Assembly: GCA_963971305.1 (NCBI GenBank)
Contig: OZ020309.1
Location: 4,767,001 to 4,831,000, forward strand
Reading direction: 5' to 3'
Source: Arcuatula senhousia
Lineage: Eukaryota > Mollusca > Bivalvia > Mytilida > Mytilidae
Length of the DNA: 64,000 nt
Shown here one piece after another: positions 54,340-64,000 of this stretch. Below the pieces are notes generated by a model that saw nothing but the letters and a program-made list of their open reading frames with translations, searched no databases and was not told the DNA's origin. Position 1 is the first letter of the stretch, and the number at the start of each line of letters is the position of its first letter. Made by a program: the position numbers and the translations under genes.

Positions 54340-55205
54340 TAAATTTGATCTGGTGAAAAACTGTAAAACATCCTACAAAGGATGGTTTGCGATAAGGCCC
54401 TATTTTGGCCCATCTCTAGGCGAAAATAAAAAGTTGTTCAAAGCCTGTTACTTTATATCTTTTTTTGTAGCAAAATGCTTGTACTGTAGTAAAAGACTAC
54501 TTTTAAATACTTTTGTATTGACACAGCTTCCAAAATTGGGTTAAAAACTGACCCAATTTGAATTAAAATTTCGTCTTGATTTAAAGAAAATTTTAAGGTA
54601 GGGCTTCAATAAATTAGAATTTTGTGCTTATTTACTTAAAGCCAGTGTTTACAATTCTATCTAAGGTTCATTATATACATATATCACTTTAAACAACAAT
54701 TTTGAAATCGAAATGACCGCTTATCTCAAGAAAAACGAAGAAAACGGAGAGAATTCGCATATTTTTTTTATCTACTGATTAAAACTTCAAAATTTATAGT
54801 CTTTTTGAATTTTCAGTATGCCTTGCACGCGGAACCAGCTTGAAACTTTCACAAAAGATGTGTCTTAGTATAACAAGTTTTTAAATAAATTATGGAGCTG
54901 GTTCCGCGTGCAAGGCTATACTTCCGGGAAGGATATATATCTCTAATTTGTGCCACTTTTCCATAGGCACAATTTTAAAATCATTTACGGTGGTTCATTT
55001 CAAGCATCATTTACTAAAAGATGAAATAATCTTTTCAACTACAGACGTTTGTTAAAAAAGAAATAGAAATATAAAACTTTCCAACAAGACATTTTGTGAT
55101 AGAATTAACTTAATTTTAATTTTGAATTTCGTGGTGGGCTGAAAAGGGGTCTTATCGAAACCCATCCTTTTGAGTGATCTTTGGCAAGTTTAACTATGAT
55201 CCACA
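54340..55205. repeat. Imperfect inverted-repeat element
   Basis: AAAGGATGGTTTGCGATAAG (54376-54395) faces an inverted relative CTTATCGAAACCCATCCTTT near 55151-55170. The interior holds the 20-bp palindrome pair at 54821-54915. No coding frame. Confidence 0.45.
54821..54915. repeat. Perfect 20-bp inverted repeat, 55-base loop
   Basis: CCTTGCACGCGGAACCAGCT (54821-54840) and its exact reverse complement AGCTGGTTCCGCGTGCAAGG (54896-54915). The arms are GC-rich in an AT-rich setting. Confidence 0.85.
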
Positions 55206-55645
55206 TACAGTACCACTACAATAATTTGTGTAAATGATCATGAATAACAAAGAAACTAACCACAAAAATATTTTTGTTGAACTTTGTTTAAAATTGCAAA
55301 AACAAACACAAAATTTTCATTATTTTAACTCTTTTCCATAAAAATGTCATTTTTGCAGAAACTTAGAACGTCAATGTGACGTAATAATTGAGATTTTGCT
55401 TAAACAATAGAGGTGCCATTACCAGCGTCAGGTTGGTTCAACATTTAACCTTCATTTTTTGTGTGTGAGTTCAACATTCGCCTTTTGGCTTAGTTCAATA
55501 TTGAACCAAATTTCGAATGTTGAACGTTGAGCCAAAATCTGGTTCAATATTGAACTAAGAAAAAAAACTGAATGTTAAACAGTGAATAAAATCTGGTTCA
55601 ATATTGAACTAAGAAACTTTGAATGTAGAACGTTGAACTGAAATA

Positions 55646-55824
55646 TACGAAAGACCAGTAATGCCATCGGTTCTGTCACATTTGTCGATTGATGCCAGAA
55701 ATTTTCTCATTTCCAAGCTGACATTGCTCATTTCCAAGTTGACATTTTGCACTTCCGAGTTGAAATTTCTCAGTTCCAACTTAACATGTGTGACAGAACC
55801 AATGGCACTACCGGTCTTTCGTAG
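55646..55824. mobile_element. ~178-bp MITE nested in the foldback array
   Basis: Inverted ends TACGAAAGACCAGTAATGCC and GGCACTACCGGTCTTTCGTA flank internal ~20-bp tandem repeats (CATTTCCAAGCTGACATTGC and variants). GAAAT lies on both sides and may be the target duplication. Confidence 0.7.
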
Positions 55825-55869
55825 AAATCTGGTCGAATATTGAATTAAGAAAAGTTTCAATGTTGACAT

Positions 55870-57000
55870 TGAACTGAAATCTGGTCGAATAAAGGTAATA
55901 AAAAAATTACCGAACTTGAATGACTCTCAATCTCATAGTCCAGAGAAAATGACAAAAACGAATCAGTCATACCGGAGAATTGGTGGATCGCAATGGTCCT
56001 GACTTGGTACAGGCATTTCAAACGAAATGGTGGGTTAAACCAGGTTTTATGGCGCCAAACCTCCCTCTTCCATTGCGATCTAAGGATCCGGTAATGACCA
56101 TAGAACACAACATAGTTGTGAGACACAATAGGGATATTGAGGTGATCATCTCAGTACAGCAGACCAGTCAAACACTAATAAAAACCATTAACCACCATAT
56201 CTTTTAACTCAATTTTGAACCTTTCTACTTGCGGCTGATACCGAAGAAAGATTTGTTTTAGGGATCGTATGAGACGTATTTTCTAATAGCCCTGCTCCAA
56301 AAGTCGGTCACGAAGAAATCGGTGTCTGATCGAAATATCGGTGAAATGTGTACAAGCTCTGGCATATCGAATAAGTTGTGAAATATAAACACCGTATGCA
56401 GGGGAAGTAGGTATATTGCTCTGTAGATTAGGAAAATTAAAAATTCGAAAATTAAAATCGTCTCGTTTATCGTAAATTTTTGTACCGAGATGACCATCTG
56501 GGTCAAATTCGAGGTGCAAATCAAAGAAAGACGTGAAACAATTTGATTCGGTGCTCTCTTTAATCTCAAATTCTGGAGGACATATTGAAGAAATCCATCT
56601 ACCAAATGAAGTGTTATTGACAAAAGGGACATCATCAATATATCTGAATGTAAGATTAAATGACCTTGCCTCTTTCATTTTCTTGTTCTTTACGAGTCCC
56701 TGCAGAAATTCAGTCTCGTAAGAGTATAAAAACAAGTCGGCGAGGAGAGGAGCACAGTTTGTGCCCATTGGAATGCCGATTTGTTGTTGAAAAATCTCTC
56801 CTCCGAAGGTGACAAATTTGTTGTCAATGAGGAAATCAAGCATAATGTACTGCAAACTTGTCCAGTGTGTAACAAATTTTATCTTTGAAAGATGTTTTGG
56901 AAAAGAATGTAGAATTATAACCCAAAGCAACAAAATTCCTAGAGTTTGAAAAGGCTTTTTCGAGAAGTTTTTTCAGGCGAATATAGAACTACGAAAAGTT
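55870..57000 (-). pseudogene. PLE family-B fragment: RT domain and 3'UTR
   Basis: Minus strand. RT frame 56933-56286 has DFLIDNKFVTFGG, IGIPMGTNCAPLLADLFLYS, FRYIDDVPF with the catalytic DD, and a thumb ending RDRLLEQGY, then a TAG. The C-terminal ~35 codons resume after it and end near 56180. The 3'UTR runs to about 55890. Upstream of 56870 the frame shifts but continues (LKKLLEKAFSNSRNFVALGY) to about 56990, where the 55-bp array begins. It is homologous to the permuted PLE at 42739 but a distinct family. Confidence 0.8.
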
Positions 57001-57059
57001 TTGAATGTTTAATGTTGAACCAAAATCTGGTTCAATATTGAGCTAAGACAAATTTTGTG

Positions 57060-57257
57060 TTTAAAGGTTTTATCAAAGGTAAGGGGAAACACTTTGAGAT
57101 AAACACATTGAGTGAGTTTATAACAAAACGGATTTTTGAAATATAGCGATCAGCAGCCCTAAAATCATTGCACTCCTCAAATAGCAGATCAACCCCTTTA
57201 ACTATGGTCACAATAATTGTATGACCCCCCACACTAAAAAAAATCAACATTTCTATT
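57060..57257. other. Core of the foldback element, unassigned
   Basis: A 72-codon minus frame (57250-57032) has VKGVDLLFEECNDFRAADRY but no recognisable domain; significance unclear. Confidence 0.25.
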
Positions 57258-57392
57258 AAGAAAACATTGGCTGCTCATCACTAATGACCCTACTGTCAAT
57301 CAGCTATTTACAAGACCACCTATAGTAGCGTGCAAACGCAACAAAAATATAGCTGACCTCATCACCTCAACTCTGGTAAAGCGTAACAATCA
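57258..57392 (+). pseudogene. PLE pre-nuclease segment fragment
   Basis: Reads HWLLITNDPTVNQLF, then RPPIVACKRNKNIADLI, then a stop. It aligns with the SILHKSEDMKEIF and NPPLIAFKRDQNLGDIL segment just before GIY-YIG in the PLE at 40083-41054. A short relic, plus strand, from a PLE of canonical order. Confidence 0.55.
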
Positions 57393-57934
57393 GTAAATTA
57401 TTCATCGGCAATTTCATATCTATCTATGATATCATGCAATTATAACTTGATTTGTGTATTCTAATTCATCAAAAACATGAAACCACATAATAATTTATTT
57501 CTCTTTCAGCAAGGTAGCTCACCTTCTCTTCTACCAAGAGAACATTTTTTTACCCACAAAGGGTATCTTCGGAAACATGTATATTCTGTTCTTGTTTTAA
57601 TCAATTTTTTGTCAACATCATAACCTTAATTTTATCAATGGCGGGACAGCTGATGATCGGAAGCCATATACAAAAATCAGTGCAATATACACAGTCATGT
57701 AAATTAACAAAGAAACAGACTTTTTAAAATTATTAGCTTATATTACATTTTTTTAATGTCACCATTCTCACTTTCAACACGCCAACCCATATGAACTCTT
57801 ACATAACACCCAATGCATGCACCTTTTATTAAGGCTATTTATACCTTCATGCAATTCTTGATTCACGAAGACATACCATTAATATTTATCATTCTTTGTG
57901 ATAAATTAGATTGTGCTGCGGGTTCTGATGTGTT
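57393..57934. other. No gene seen
   Basis: AT-rich interior of the foldback element. Confidence 0.4.
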
Positions 57935-58954
57935 AAAAAATTTCCAATGTTGAACTAATTCTGGTCCAATATTGAACTAAGACAAATTTCGAATGTTGAA
58001 CGTTGAACCAAAATCTGGTTCAATATTGAACTAAGACAAATTTCGAATGTTGAACGTTGAACCAAAATCTGGTTCAATATTGAACTAAGAAAAATTTTGA
58101 ATGTTAAACGGTGAACAAAAATTTAGTTTGAAATTGAACTAAGAACCATTTCGAATGTTGAACGTTGAACTAAAATCTGGTTCAATGTTAAACTAGAAAA
58201 AATTTGAACGTTGAACCAAAATCTGGTTCATTATTGAACTAAGAAAAAAATCGGATGTTCAATGTTAAACGAGAATCTGTTTCAAAATGTTGAATGTTGA
58301 ACTGAAATCTGGTTCAATATTAAACTAGACAAATTTGAGCGTTGAACGTTGAACCAAAATCTGATTCATTATTGAACTAAGAAAATATCGGATTATGAAT
58401 GTTAAACCAGAATCTGGTTCAATATAGCTCTAAAAAATTTGAATGTTGAACGTTGAAATAAAATCTGCTTCAATATTGAACTTAGACAAAACTAAAGTTA
58501 AATGCTGAGCTAACGGAAAACCAAGAAGAAATGAATGTTGAATGTTAAACCAGAATCTGGTTCAATATTTCTCTAAAAAATTTGAATGTTGAATGTTGAG
58601 CCAAAATCTGTTTCAATATTGAACATATACAAAAGTTGAATGCTGAACTAACGGAAAACCAAGAAAAAATGAATGTTGAATGTTGAACCAACTTGACGCC
58701 GGTGTTATTTAACTATAACTTGTCCACCTGAAAGCGGATCAAAATATGTTCACCTCAATTCTATTAGATGTATTTTTTAAATATGCTGAATTTAATTGCG
58801 TACCAAATCTAGCATATATCATATTTTGTCCTCTATTGATAGATAATGGAACAAAACCAGTGAACTAATGAAATTGTTGTCGTAATGTTTCATAAGTATT
58901 AATATGTAACTCCAGAAAACTTCTATTTCGGGCATCATGGTGGTGACAAAGCAG

Positions 58955-59206
58955 TCTTATGGCTATATTGTGGCACTTAAATCTATACTATCTTATGGCT
59001 ATATTGTAGCACTAAAATCAATCTTATGGCTATATTGTAGCACTAAAATCTATCTTATGGCTATATTGTGGCACTAAAATCTATCTTATGGCTATATTGT
59101 GGCCCTAAAATCTATCTTATGGCTATATTGTTGCACTAAAATCTATCTTATGGCTATATTGTAGCACTAAAATCAATCTTATGGCTATATTGTGGCACTA
59201 AAATCT
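58955..59206 (+). repeat. 31-bp satellite, eight units
   Basis: TCTTATGGCTATATTGTGGC plus ACTAAAATCTA repeats with starts at 58955, 58991, 59022, 59053, 59084, 59115, 59146 and 59177: exactly 31 bp apart after the first unit (36 bp). Units differ by at most a few bases. Confidence 0.9.
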
Positions 59207-59339
59207 TAAATTCCACAGCAGTGCCATATGATAATTATATATGACGCTTTTTGACTACATTTTTTGACACATTAGTTTGACCGCAGCAATGAAACAGTAA
59301 TACTGTAGTGCCACAATGTTGCTGCAACAATTTCATTCA

Positions 59340-59535
59340 ATAAAGTTCTCTCTGTTCGAACCCTTTGGTTTTGAGCACTTTTATTCAATACTTTTGGATT
59401 ATGACTTTCCAATGTTTTGATTCAAATGCTGCTGATGAGAGGTTAATTCTTAAATTTATCGATATTCAGTATAACCAAATTAACTATTTTTATACCTGTT
59501 TAGGTATTCGTAATTTTAATTATCTATCATTCGTG
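59340..59535 (+). repeat. GPCR-associated dispersed repeat
   Basis: Opposite orientation to 1446-1690 (GACTTTCCAATGTTTTGATT, ATGCTGCTGATGAGAGG), about 430 bases upstream of GPCR C. Confidence 0.5.
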
Positions 59536-59962
59536 AAAATAAAAATAATCTATTAAATAAATGTGGCAATTATTTTTTAATTAAGCTGCGCTAAAAATCC
59601 AAAAGGGAAGAACAAAAAACACTTTATGGTCTTTCTTTCATTTATTTGCCATAAAACAAATTATAAAAAATCTCAATATGATACTATAAAACATGTTTGA
59701 CAAAATCAACTTCCTAGTAAGCTACTGCAATATCTGGCATTTACTCATATCTGATTGGACAGGCATCGAATTAACTACCACACAGGGTGTTTGGCACCGC
59801 CTATGCAGACTTCCAAAAAGGATGCTACAGACTTCCAAAAAGGATATAAAGGTTTATGAGAATAAAAACATGTTCATTTATCGCCTACATTTCCATGTTG
59901 ATCATCAATCACCAACATAAGAAATAATCTTTTTTTTTTTCAAACAGAGATTATGAACAAAA

Positions 59963-61027
59963 ATGGATGATTATATCCAACACCTTCAGGAAATGCTCAG
60001 TATGCAATTCAAGAGTCAACTAGCAGAACTTCTTACTATTGAAAAGTTATACCCTTTGGAGCAGCTGCGTACAGCTCAAGTCTATACCGGCCTCACTCTG
60101 TCTACAATTTGTATCGTGTCCGTCATACTGTATGTAGTTATTAGATACAAAGAAGAAAGAAAGATTTCATCAGACGAAAAATTGATCTACGTTGTATTTT
60201 GTCTGGACGTTGCACACTCTTTGATCCTAGTCATTTATACATTTAAGTTTTTTATATTGGATGACACGCGGGAATACATGGGATGCTCGTCACGTGTGTT
60301 ACACGAGATCTACATGAGAACTAACATTCTTCTTCAAGATTTGAGAATTTATTGTATTGCTACGATGTCACTTAAACGTTTTATAATAGTGTTATTTCCA
60401 CTGCGGACTCAGACATTATTACGGAAGAGAGTTTGGGTTCCGGTTATCGGCTTCCTATTTTTGTCATCGTTTACGTATTTGGGGCTTGTTTCGTATTATC
60501 AAACTTTCAAAACAATACAGGTAAGATCAAACGTGGATGGCTGGGAGCTTGTAGATGCATGCATTAACATGATTAATCTTTCTCCAGAAGATACAGAAAT
60601 ATTTGCCATATTTTGTGGCTATACAAGACAAGCTCTATCAATTCTTTCCTTTGTAATTATTATAATCCTGGATATTGTGCTCTCTGTTAAGTTTTATCAA
60701 CAGATAAAATGGCGAAAGAAAAATGCGTCAACAACGAGAACTGCACAACAAGAACAAGATTTTGTTTTCCTGCGTTCTGGTTTGGTTATAGCGATTATCT
60801 TTGCCATTATCACAATTCCAAATGTAGTTCTGAGTTTGAAAATGGAAATTTACACTTCATCGACAGATAATGACGAGTTCCAGACAAATTTTGAGGAAAC
60901 ACAATTGGTTTACTTTGTCAATTATTTTACCAGCTTTCTATTTGCCCCTTTGTTGTTCATCTATAATATTCATATGAAGTCATTCCGTGACACCGCTTTG
61001 AAACTGTTCCTGTGTCGTAAAACGTAA
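59963..61027 (+). CDS. Rhodopsin-like GPCR (354 aa), third family member
   Basis: Single exon, about 60% identical by eye to the receptor at 16059. It keeps the YPLEQLRTAQ segment before TM1, KEERKISSDEK in loop 1, LLQDLRIYCIATMSLKRF at TM3, FVFLRSGLVIAIIFAIITIPN at TM6 and LLFIYNI at TM7. Cysteines before TM3 (MGCSS) and in loop 2 (VDACIN) fit the class-A disulfide; the NLS sequon is conserved. The frame is uninterrupted and the ATG aligns with copy B. No flanking duplication block or minisatellite accompanies it, so it is an older paralogue than the A/B pair. Ligand unknown. Confidence 0.9.
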   Translation: MDDYIQHLQEMLSMQFKSQLAELLTIEKLYPLEQLRTAQVYTGLTLSTICIVSVILYVVIRYKEERKISSDEKLIYVVFCLDVAHSLILVIYTFKFFILDDTREYMGCSSRVLHEIYMRTNILLQDLRIYCIATMSLKRFIIVLFPLRTQTLLRKRVWVPVIGFLFLSSFTYLGLVSYYQTFKTIQVRSNVDGWELVDACINMINLSPEDTEIFAIFCGYTRQALSILSFVIIIILDIVLSVKFYQQIKWRKKNASTTRTAQQEQDFVFLRSGLVIAIIFAIITIPNVVLSLKMEIYTSSTDNDEFQTNFEETQLVYFVNYFTSFLFAPLLFIYNIHMKSFRDTALKLFLCRKT

Positions 61028-61089
61028 GACTAAAATTGGCAGATAATCAAGAGACATACATCATTATTTTGTTTTCCTGAAAATGACAT

Positions 61090-61385
61090 TGTATTGTATG
61101 TGCCTGTCCTAAGCTAGGAATCTTCGACAAAGCTTTTGTTTATATTTTTCTTTTTGGTGTTTTCTGTTCCTTGTTTAAGAAGGGGGTCTATCTGTGACTC
61201 TTTCAGGACTTGATTTGAATTATATGCATTTTTTTAGACCATGGGTCAATTACAGAAACGTGAGCAGCGCCTACTGGACTCGTTGAAGGCTGCTGACGGT
61301 TGTCCATTGTGATTTTACTCAATTACCGCTTGTTTGTGGGCTGGGTTGCGTATACTTATTCCACATCTCATTATTTTCTATATTT
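61090..61385 (+). mobile_element. PLE family-B tail and dispersed tail repeat
   Basis: A CTGTCCTAAGCTAGGAATC block is followed by GACCATGGGTCAATTACAG ... GTTGTCCATTGTG ... TTATTCCACATCTCATTATTTTC, just downstream of GPCR C. It resembles 8100-8330 and 33200-33500. Confidence 0.5.
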
Positions 61386-62035
61386 AGTTGAGTTTTATTA
61401 TTTTGAGGTTAGCAGATGTTGTTAGAATGCATCAAATTTAAAATTTTAACTTTTCGTTGAATTATTTTTCGTGGCTGACGACAAACACCTTTAAAAATCG
61501 AAGCCACACGAATAAGAATTGAACAACAGATCTATGAAAAATGTTTTAGCACTTCGTGTAATATACGTAGAAGAAAATGAGATGTGGAATAAGTGTACGC
61601 GACACTAGTAAATTTAAACATCCACAATGGAAAACAGCCAATAGCCTTCAATGTAACTAGCGGTCGCTGCTCACATTACGTATATTTAATGTATGAATTA
61701 GGCTGCTCTAAAACTGATTTTTTGTGTAATGACTGGAACCTATTGAAGAAGATTAAAGTAACAAATGATATACCTTAACTCAAGAAACGATAGATCAGTA
61801 GATTTGTTCTGTGTTAAGACACTTTGTTCCAACAAAAATGTAATTGTGACATGACAAGTTTGAGGTTTACATTTACTGTTCTGTGTAAAAACTGTGCTAT
61901 AGCATTCAATAAAGCAAAGCTCCTTGATGTTTATTTCAATTTAAGTTTTGTAATCTGCATTTCATTATTATTGTTTTTCTGACATTTTTTTTGGCTTATA
62001 TATTCTTAAAATGATAATGGTGGGTTTGTTGATTT
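61386..62035. other. No gene seen
   Basis: AT-rich; the short frame at 61593-61778 has no recognisable feature. Confidence 0.4.
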
Positions 62036-62039
62036 AAGG

Positions 62040-62465
62040 AGAATTAAAGGTATCACCATGTTACAAACGAAAATCAACCAAAACGGCAAAGACAAAATAA
62101 GTAGATATTAAATCATCACCAAAAAAAACAGGCAACAAACAGAAACACATAAATTACAATCAGCATCGTAAAATAAAGAGTGATCCCAGAAGAGTAAACA
62201 GTTCTTTCTATTGCAAATCCGTCAAGGTGCTAACGATCGATTTAGTGTATATCAAAATCCGTTTAAGGAAGACAATACTTAACTTCTTTGTCCGAACATC
62301 ATCTATGCTTATCTTAGAGATAGCAACACAATATTTGTCAACAGCACATGTCTTCCAAAATATGTTGCGTGATGAACCAAGGAACGTAACATTGAGTTAA
62401 GTTTGCAGTTAGATGCGAAGTTTTATCGAGGAAATCACAATATTCCGAACCAGCTCTGATCTTGT
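62040..62465 (-). mobile_element. Decayed PLE 3' fragment
   Basis: Minus strand: a decayed C-terminal stretch (around 62300-62460) and UTR ending near 62045. It lies back-to-back with the plus-strand fragment at 62640-63220. Confidence 0.55.
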
Positions 62466-62639
62466 GATTTTTTAATTATTATATTACATTTTTTAAATCT
62501 CCTGCCTTTATTAAATTATAATTTCTCATTTATAACTCATTTTCTTATTCATTATTTCTAAGACGACACATTAAAAAGACAATGTACAAAACTCTATTAC
62601 AAACGTCTTTATTTTTACTTTTCAATAAGCAATTGTCTC

Positions 62640-63220
62640 TTTTGTGTAGAAACATTTCGACCGCTCTATCCTATGGAGTATACGTATTACAACATATTCG
62701 TAATTTCAGGGGACAGAGCTTACGGGAAGTATTGTGAGTTCCTTGAAAGAGTGTCACGCCTGACAGGCGTAGTATTAACACAGTGTTATGTTGCTCCCAG
62801 GTTGGTGTCGCTACTCTGCAACAAAAATAAGGTATTTCTAAGAAATTTTACGGACGCCATCATGTGCTTGTATGCAAATACGGGATTTCTATCTCTCAGA
62901 TGAGCACAGATGTTGGTTTGACATGGAGTTTTGTAATGTCATCCTTCCCGGATTTGACCAACACTTAATCGATCTTCGGCAACGTGACGGGTGTGCTATA
63001 GCAAGCAGGAACTGCTTACTCTTCCGGAGCACCTGAGTTCACTCTCGTTTCGACTTGAGTTCGCGTTGCTGAATCCGGTTTTGTTGTTATGTGTGTGTGT
63101 TTTATGTTGTTATATGGTTTGTTTTGTTATGATGATTTTTTGTCTGCCGGTTTTGTCTTTGTCTTCACGGTTTTATGATACTGATTACCCCTTTGGTACA
63201 CCTTTGCTTCTCTCAAGAGA
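62640..63220 (+). mobile_element. Decayed PLE 3' fragment, variant UTR
   Basis: Plus strand: decayed codons (GTGTAGAAACATTTCGACC, ACACAGTGTTATGTTGCTCC, GGGATTTCTATCTCTCAG), then the UTR ending CCCCTTTGGTACACCTTTGC. Confidence 0.65.
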
Positions 63221-63224
63221 TATG

Positions 63225-63845
63225 ATACAGATATATCAGACTAAATCGATTGTAGCAACATGACAGGTGTGCTTAAGCAAGCGGGAGTTGTTTACTCTTC
63301 CTTAGCACCTGAATTCGACTTGAGTTCACATTCCTATTGCAGTTTGGTAGTTTATGTGTGTTTTGTTTATACTTGTCGGTTTAATACTTCTGTTCTTTAA
63401 TTAAGGATGTAGTTTTCTGAACGGTCAAATTATCAAGGTTTTTTTACCAAATCTACATTTTTTGAATGCTTAGACCTTGCTAAAATCATATTTATGAGAA
63501 AACAACATGTCTATCTACATTCTGAAAAATCATATTTTGACGATCCATTCTTAAGGACTTGATATCAATTGATAACATGCATGTTATTTTAACCTTGGCC
63601 CAATCGAAAACAGCGAGCAGCGCCTTCTGGTCTCATTGGAGGCTGCTAGCTATTTTTCATTGTGCCTTTTTTAAATTGCCGCTTGTTTTGCTGACTGTGT
63701 TTCGTACACTTATTTCATATCTCATTAAATTCTATTTGTTACTTTGTTGTACTGATTTTGTATCTACCGATTTTGTTTGGTTTTCTTGATTTCAATTTAC
63801 GATGTTTGAATGCCACTTTGGTATAACTTTGCTTCTTTCAACATT
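63225..63845 (+). mobile_element. Further PLE 3'-UTR debris and tail repeat
   Basis: 63255-63350 repeats the UTR start (ACATGACAGGTGTGCTTAAG ... TTGAGTTCACATTCC). 63590-63845 is the tail repeat plus a UTR-like end (GCCACTTTGGTATAACTTTG). No gene. Confidence 0.45.
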
Positions 63846-64000
63846 TTTTCCTCAATTTTTTAAAAGTACTAAATATATAATAGGTTGTAATCTTTTATGG
63901 ACTGCAAGACAACATCAGCAGCAAACAGTGATATGCGCCATATTGTTTTCAATGGAACTCAACAGGATTGTCAGTGCTTTCTGTTTTTTTAAGTATGATT

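Larger units (their letters stand above)
55433..58702. mobile_element. 3.3-kb foldback-like element of ~55-bp palindromic repeats
   Basis: The left end (CCAGCGTCAGGTTGGTTCAA) and right end (TTGAACCAACTTGACGCCGG) are inverted. Next to both ends lie arrays of a ~55-bp unit (GAATGTTGAACGTTGAACC ... AAATCTGGTTCAATATTGAA), densest at 57935-58702. Each good unit contains the perfect palindrome GTTCAATATTGAAC. Into the arrays are inserted a MITE (55646-55824) and a PLE (55870-57000). Tandem-repeat termini resemble Foldback/Galileo-type elements. No transposase seen. Confidence 0.65.

Noticed and set aside
55433..58702. CRISPR-like spaced palindromes
   Set aside because: Units are contiguous and diverged with no unique spacers, and the genome is clearly animal; a foldback or satellite array explains it.

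Overview
The window is animal nuclear DNA, AT-rich and packed with transposable-element debris. A marine mollusc, most likely a bivalve such as a mussel, is the best guess. This rests on inference: abundant Penelope-like elements (PLEs), repeats with a hairpin head, a GTCCGT tract and a tandem core of the kind known from bivalves, intronless lineage-type GPCRs, and a cysteine-rich secreted peptide gene. No bacterial-type operons, CRISPR arrays or intact tRNA/rRNA genes were seen.

Layout. (1) About 1-12,700 (copy A) and about 13,380-31,710 (copy B) are diverged copies of one tandem segmental duplication. Each carries a plus-strand GPCR gene (A broken by a stop codon at 2806; B intact at 16059-17141) and a decayed minus-strand GPCR remnant (9905-10400; 28880-29150). 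Comparing the copies shows later insertions directly, because one copy supplies the empty site. Examples are a 559-bp TTAA-flanked element, a 5.0-kb TTAA-flanked element, tandem-core elements of about 0.6 and 1.45 kb, and 5'-truncated PLE fragments. (2) 31.7-37.4 kb holds MITEs, LINE pieces and a possible SINE. (3) 37,376-41,260 is a young-looking PLE with an OTU protease domain, reverse transcriptase and C-terminal GIY-YIG nuclease, bounded by near-identical direct repeats of about 336 bp. (4) 42,457-45,560 is a second PLE with the reverse domain order (GIY-YIG first, RT last) and an unbroken 926-residue reading frame. (5) 46,988-49,631 (minus) is a predicted three-exon gene for a small secreted cysteine-rich peptide with beta-defensin-like spacing. 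It is the best candidate here for an undescribed host gene. (6) 50.3-59.2 kb holds inverted-repeat elements, including a 3.3-kb foldback-like element built from palindromic repeats of about 55 bp with other elements nested in it, then a 31-bp satellite. (7) 59,963-61,027 is a third, intact GPCR. The rest is PLE debris.

Host genes supported: two intact GPCRs, one disrupted GPCR and the cysteine-rich peptide gene. Nearly all other coding sequence is retroelement. The GPCRs form a small local family expanded by duplication; the minus-strand remnants suggest an older inverted pair was the unit that duplicated. All similarity and domain statements are by eye; no database search was run.
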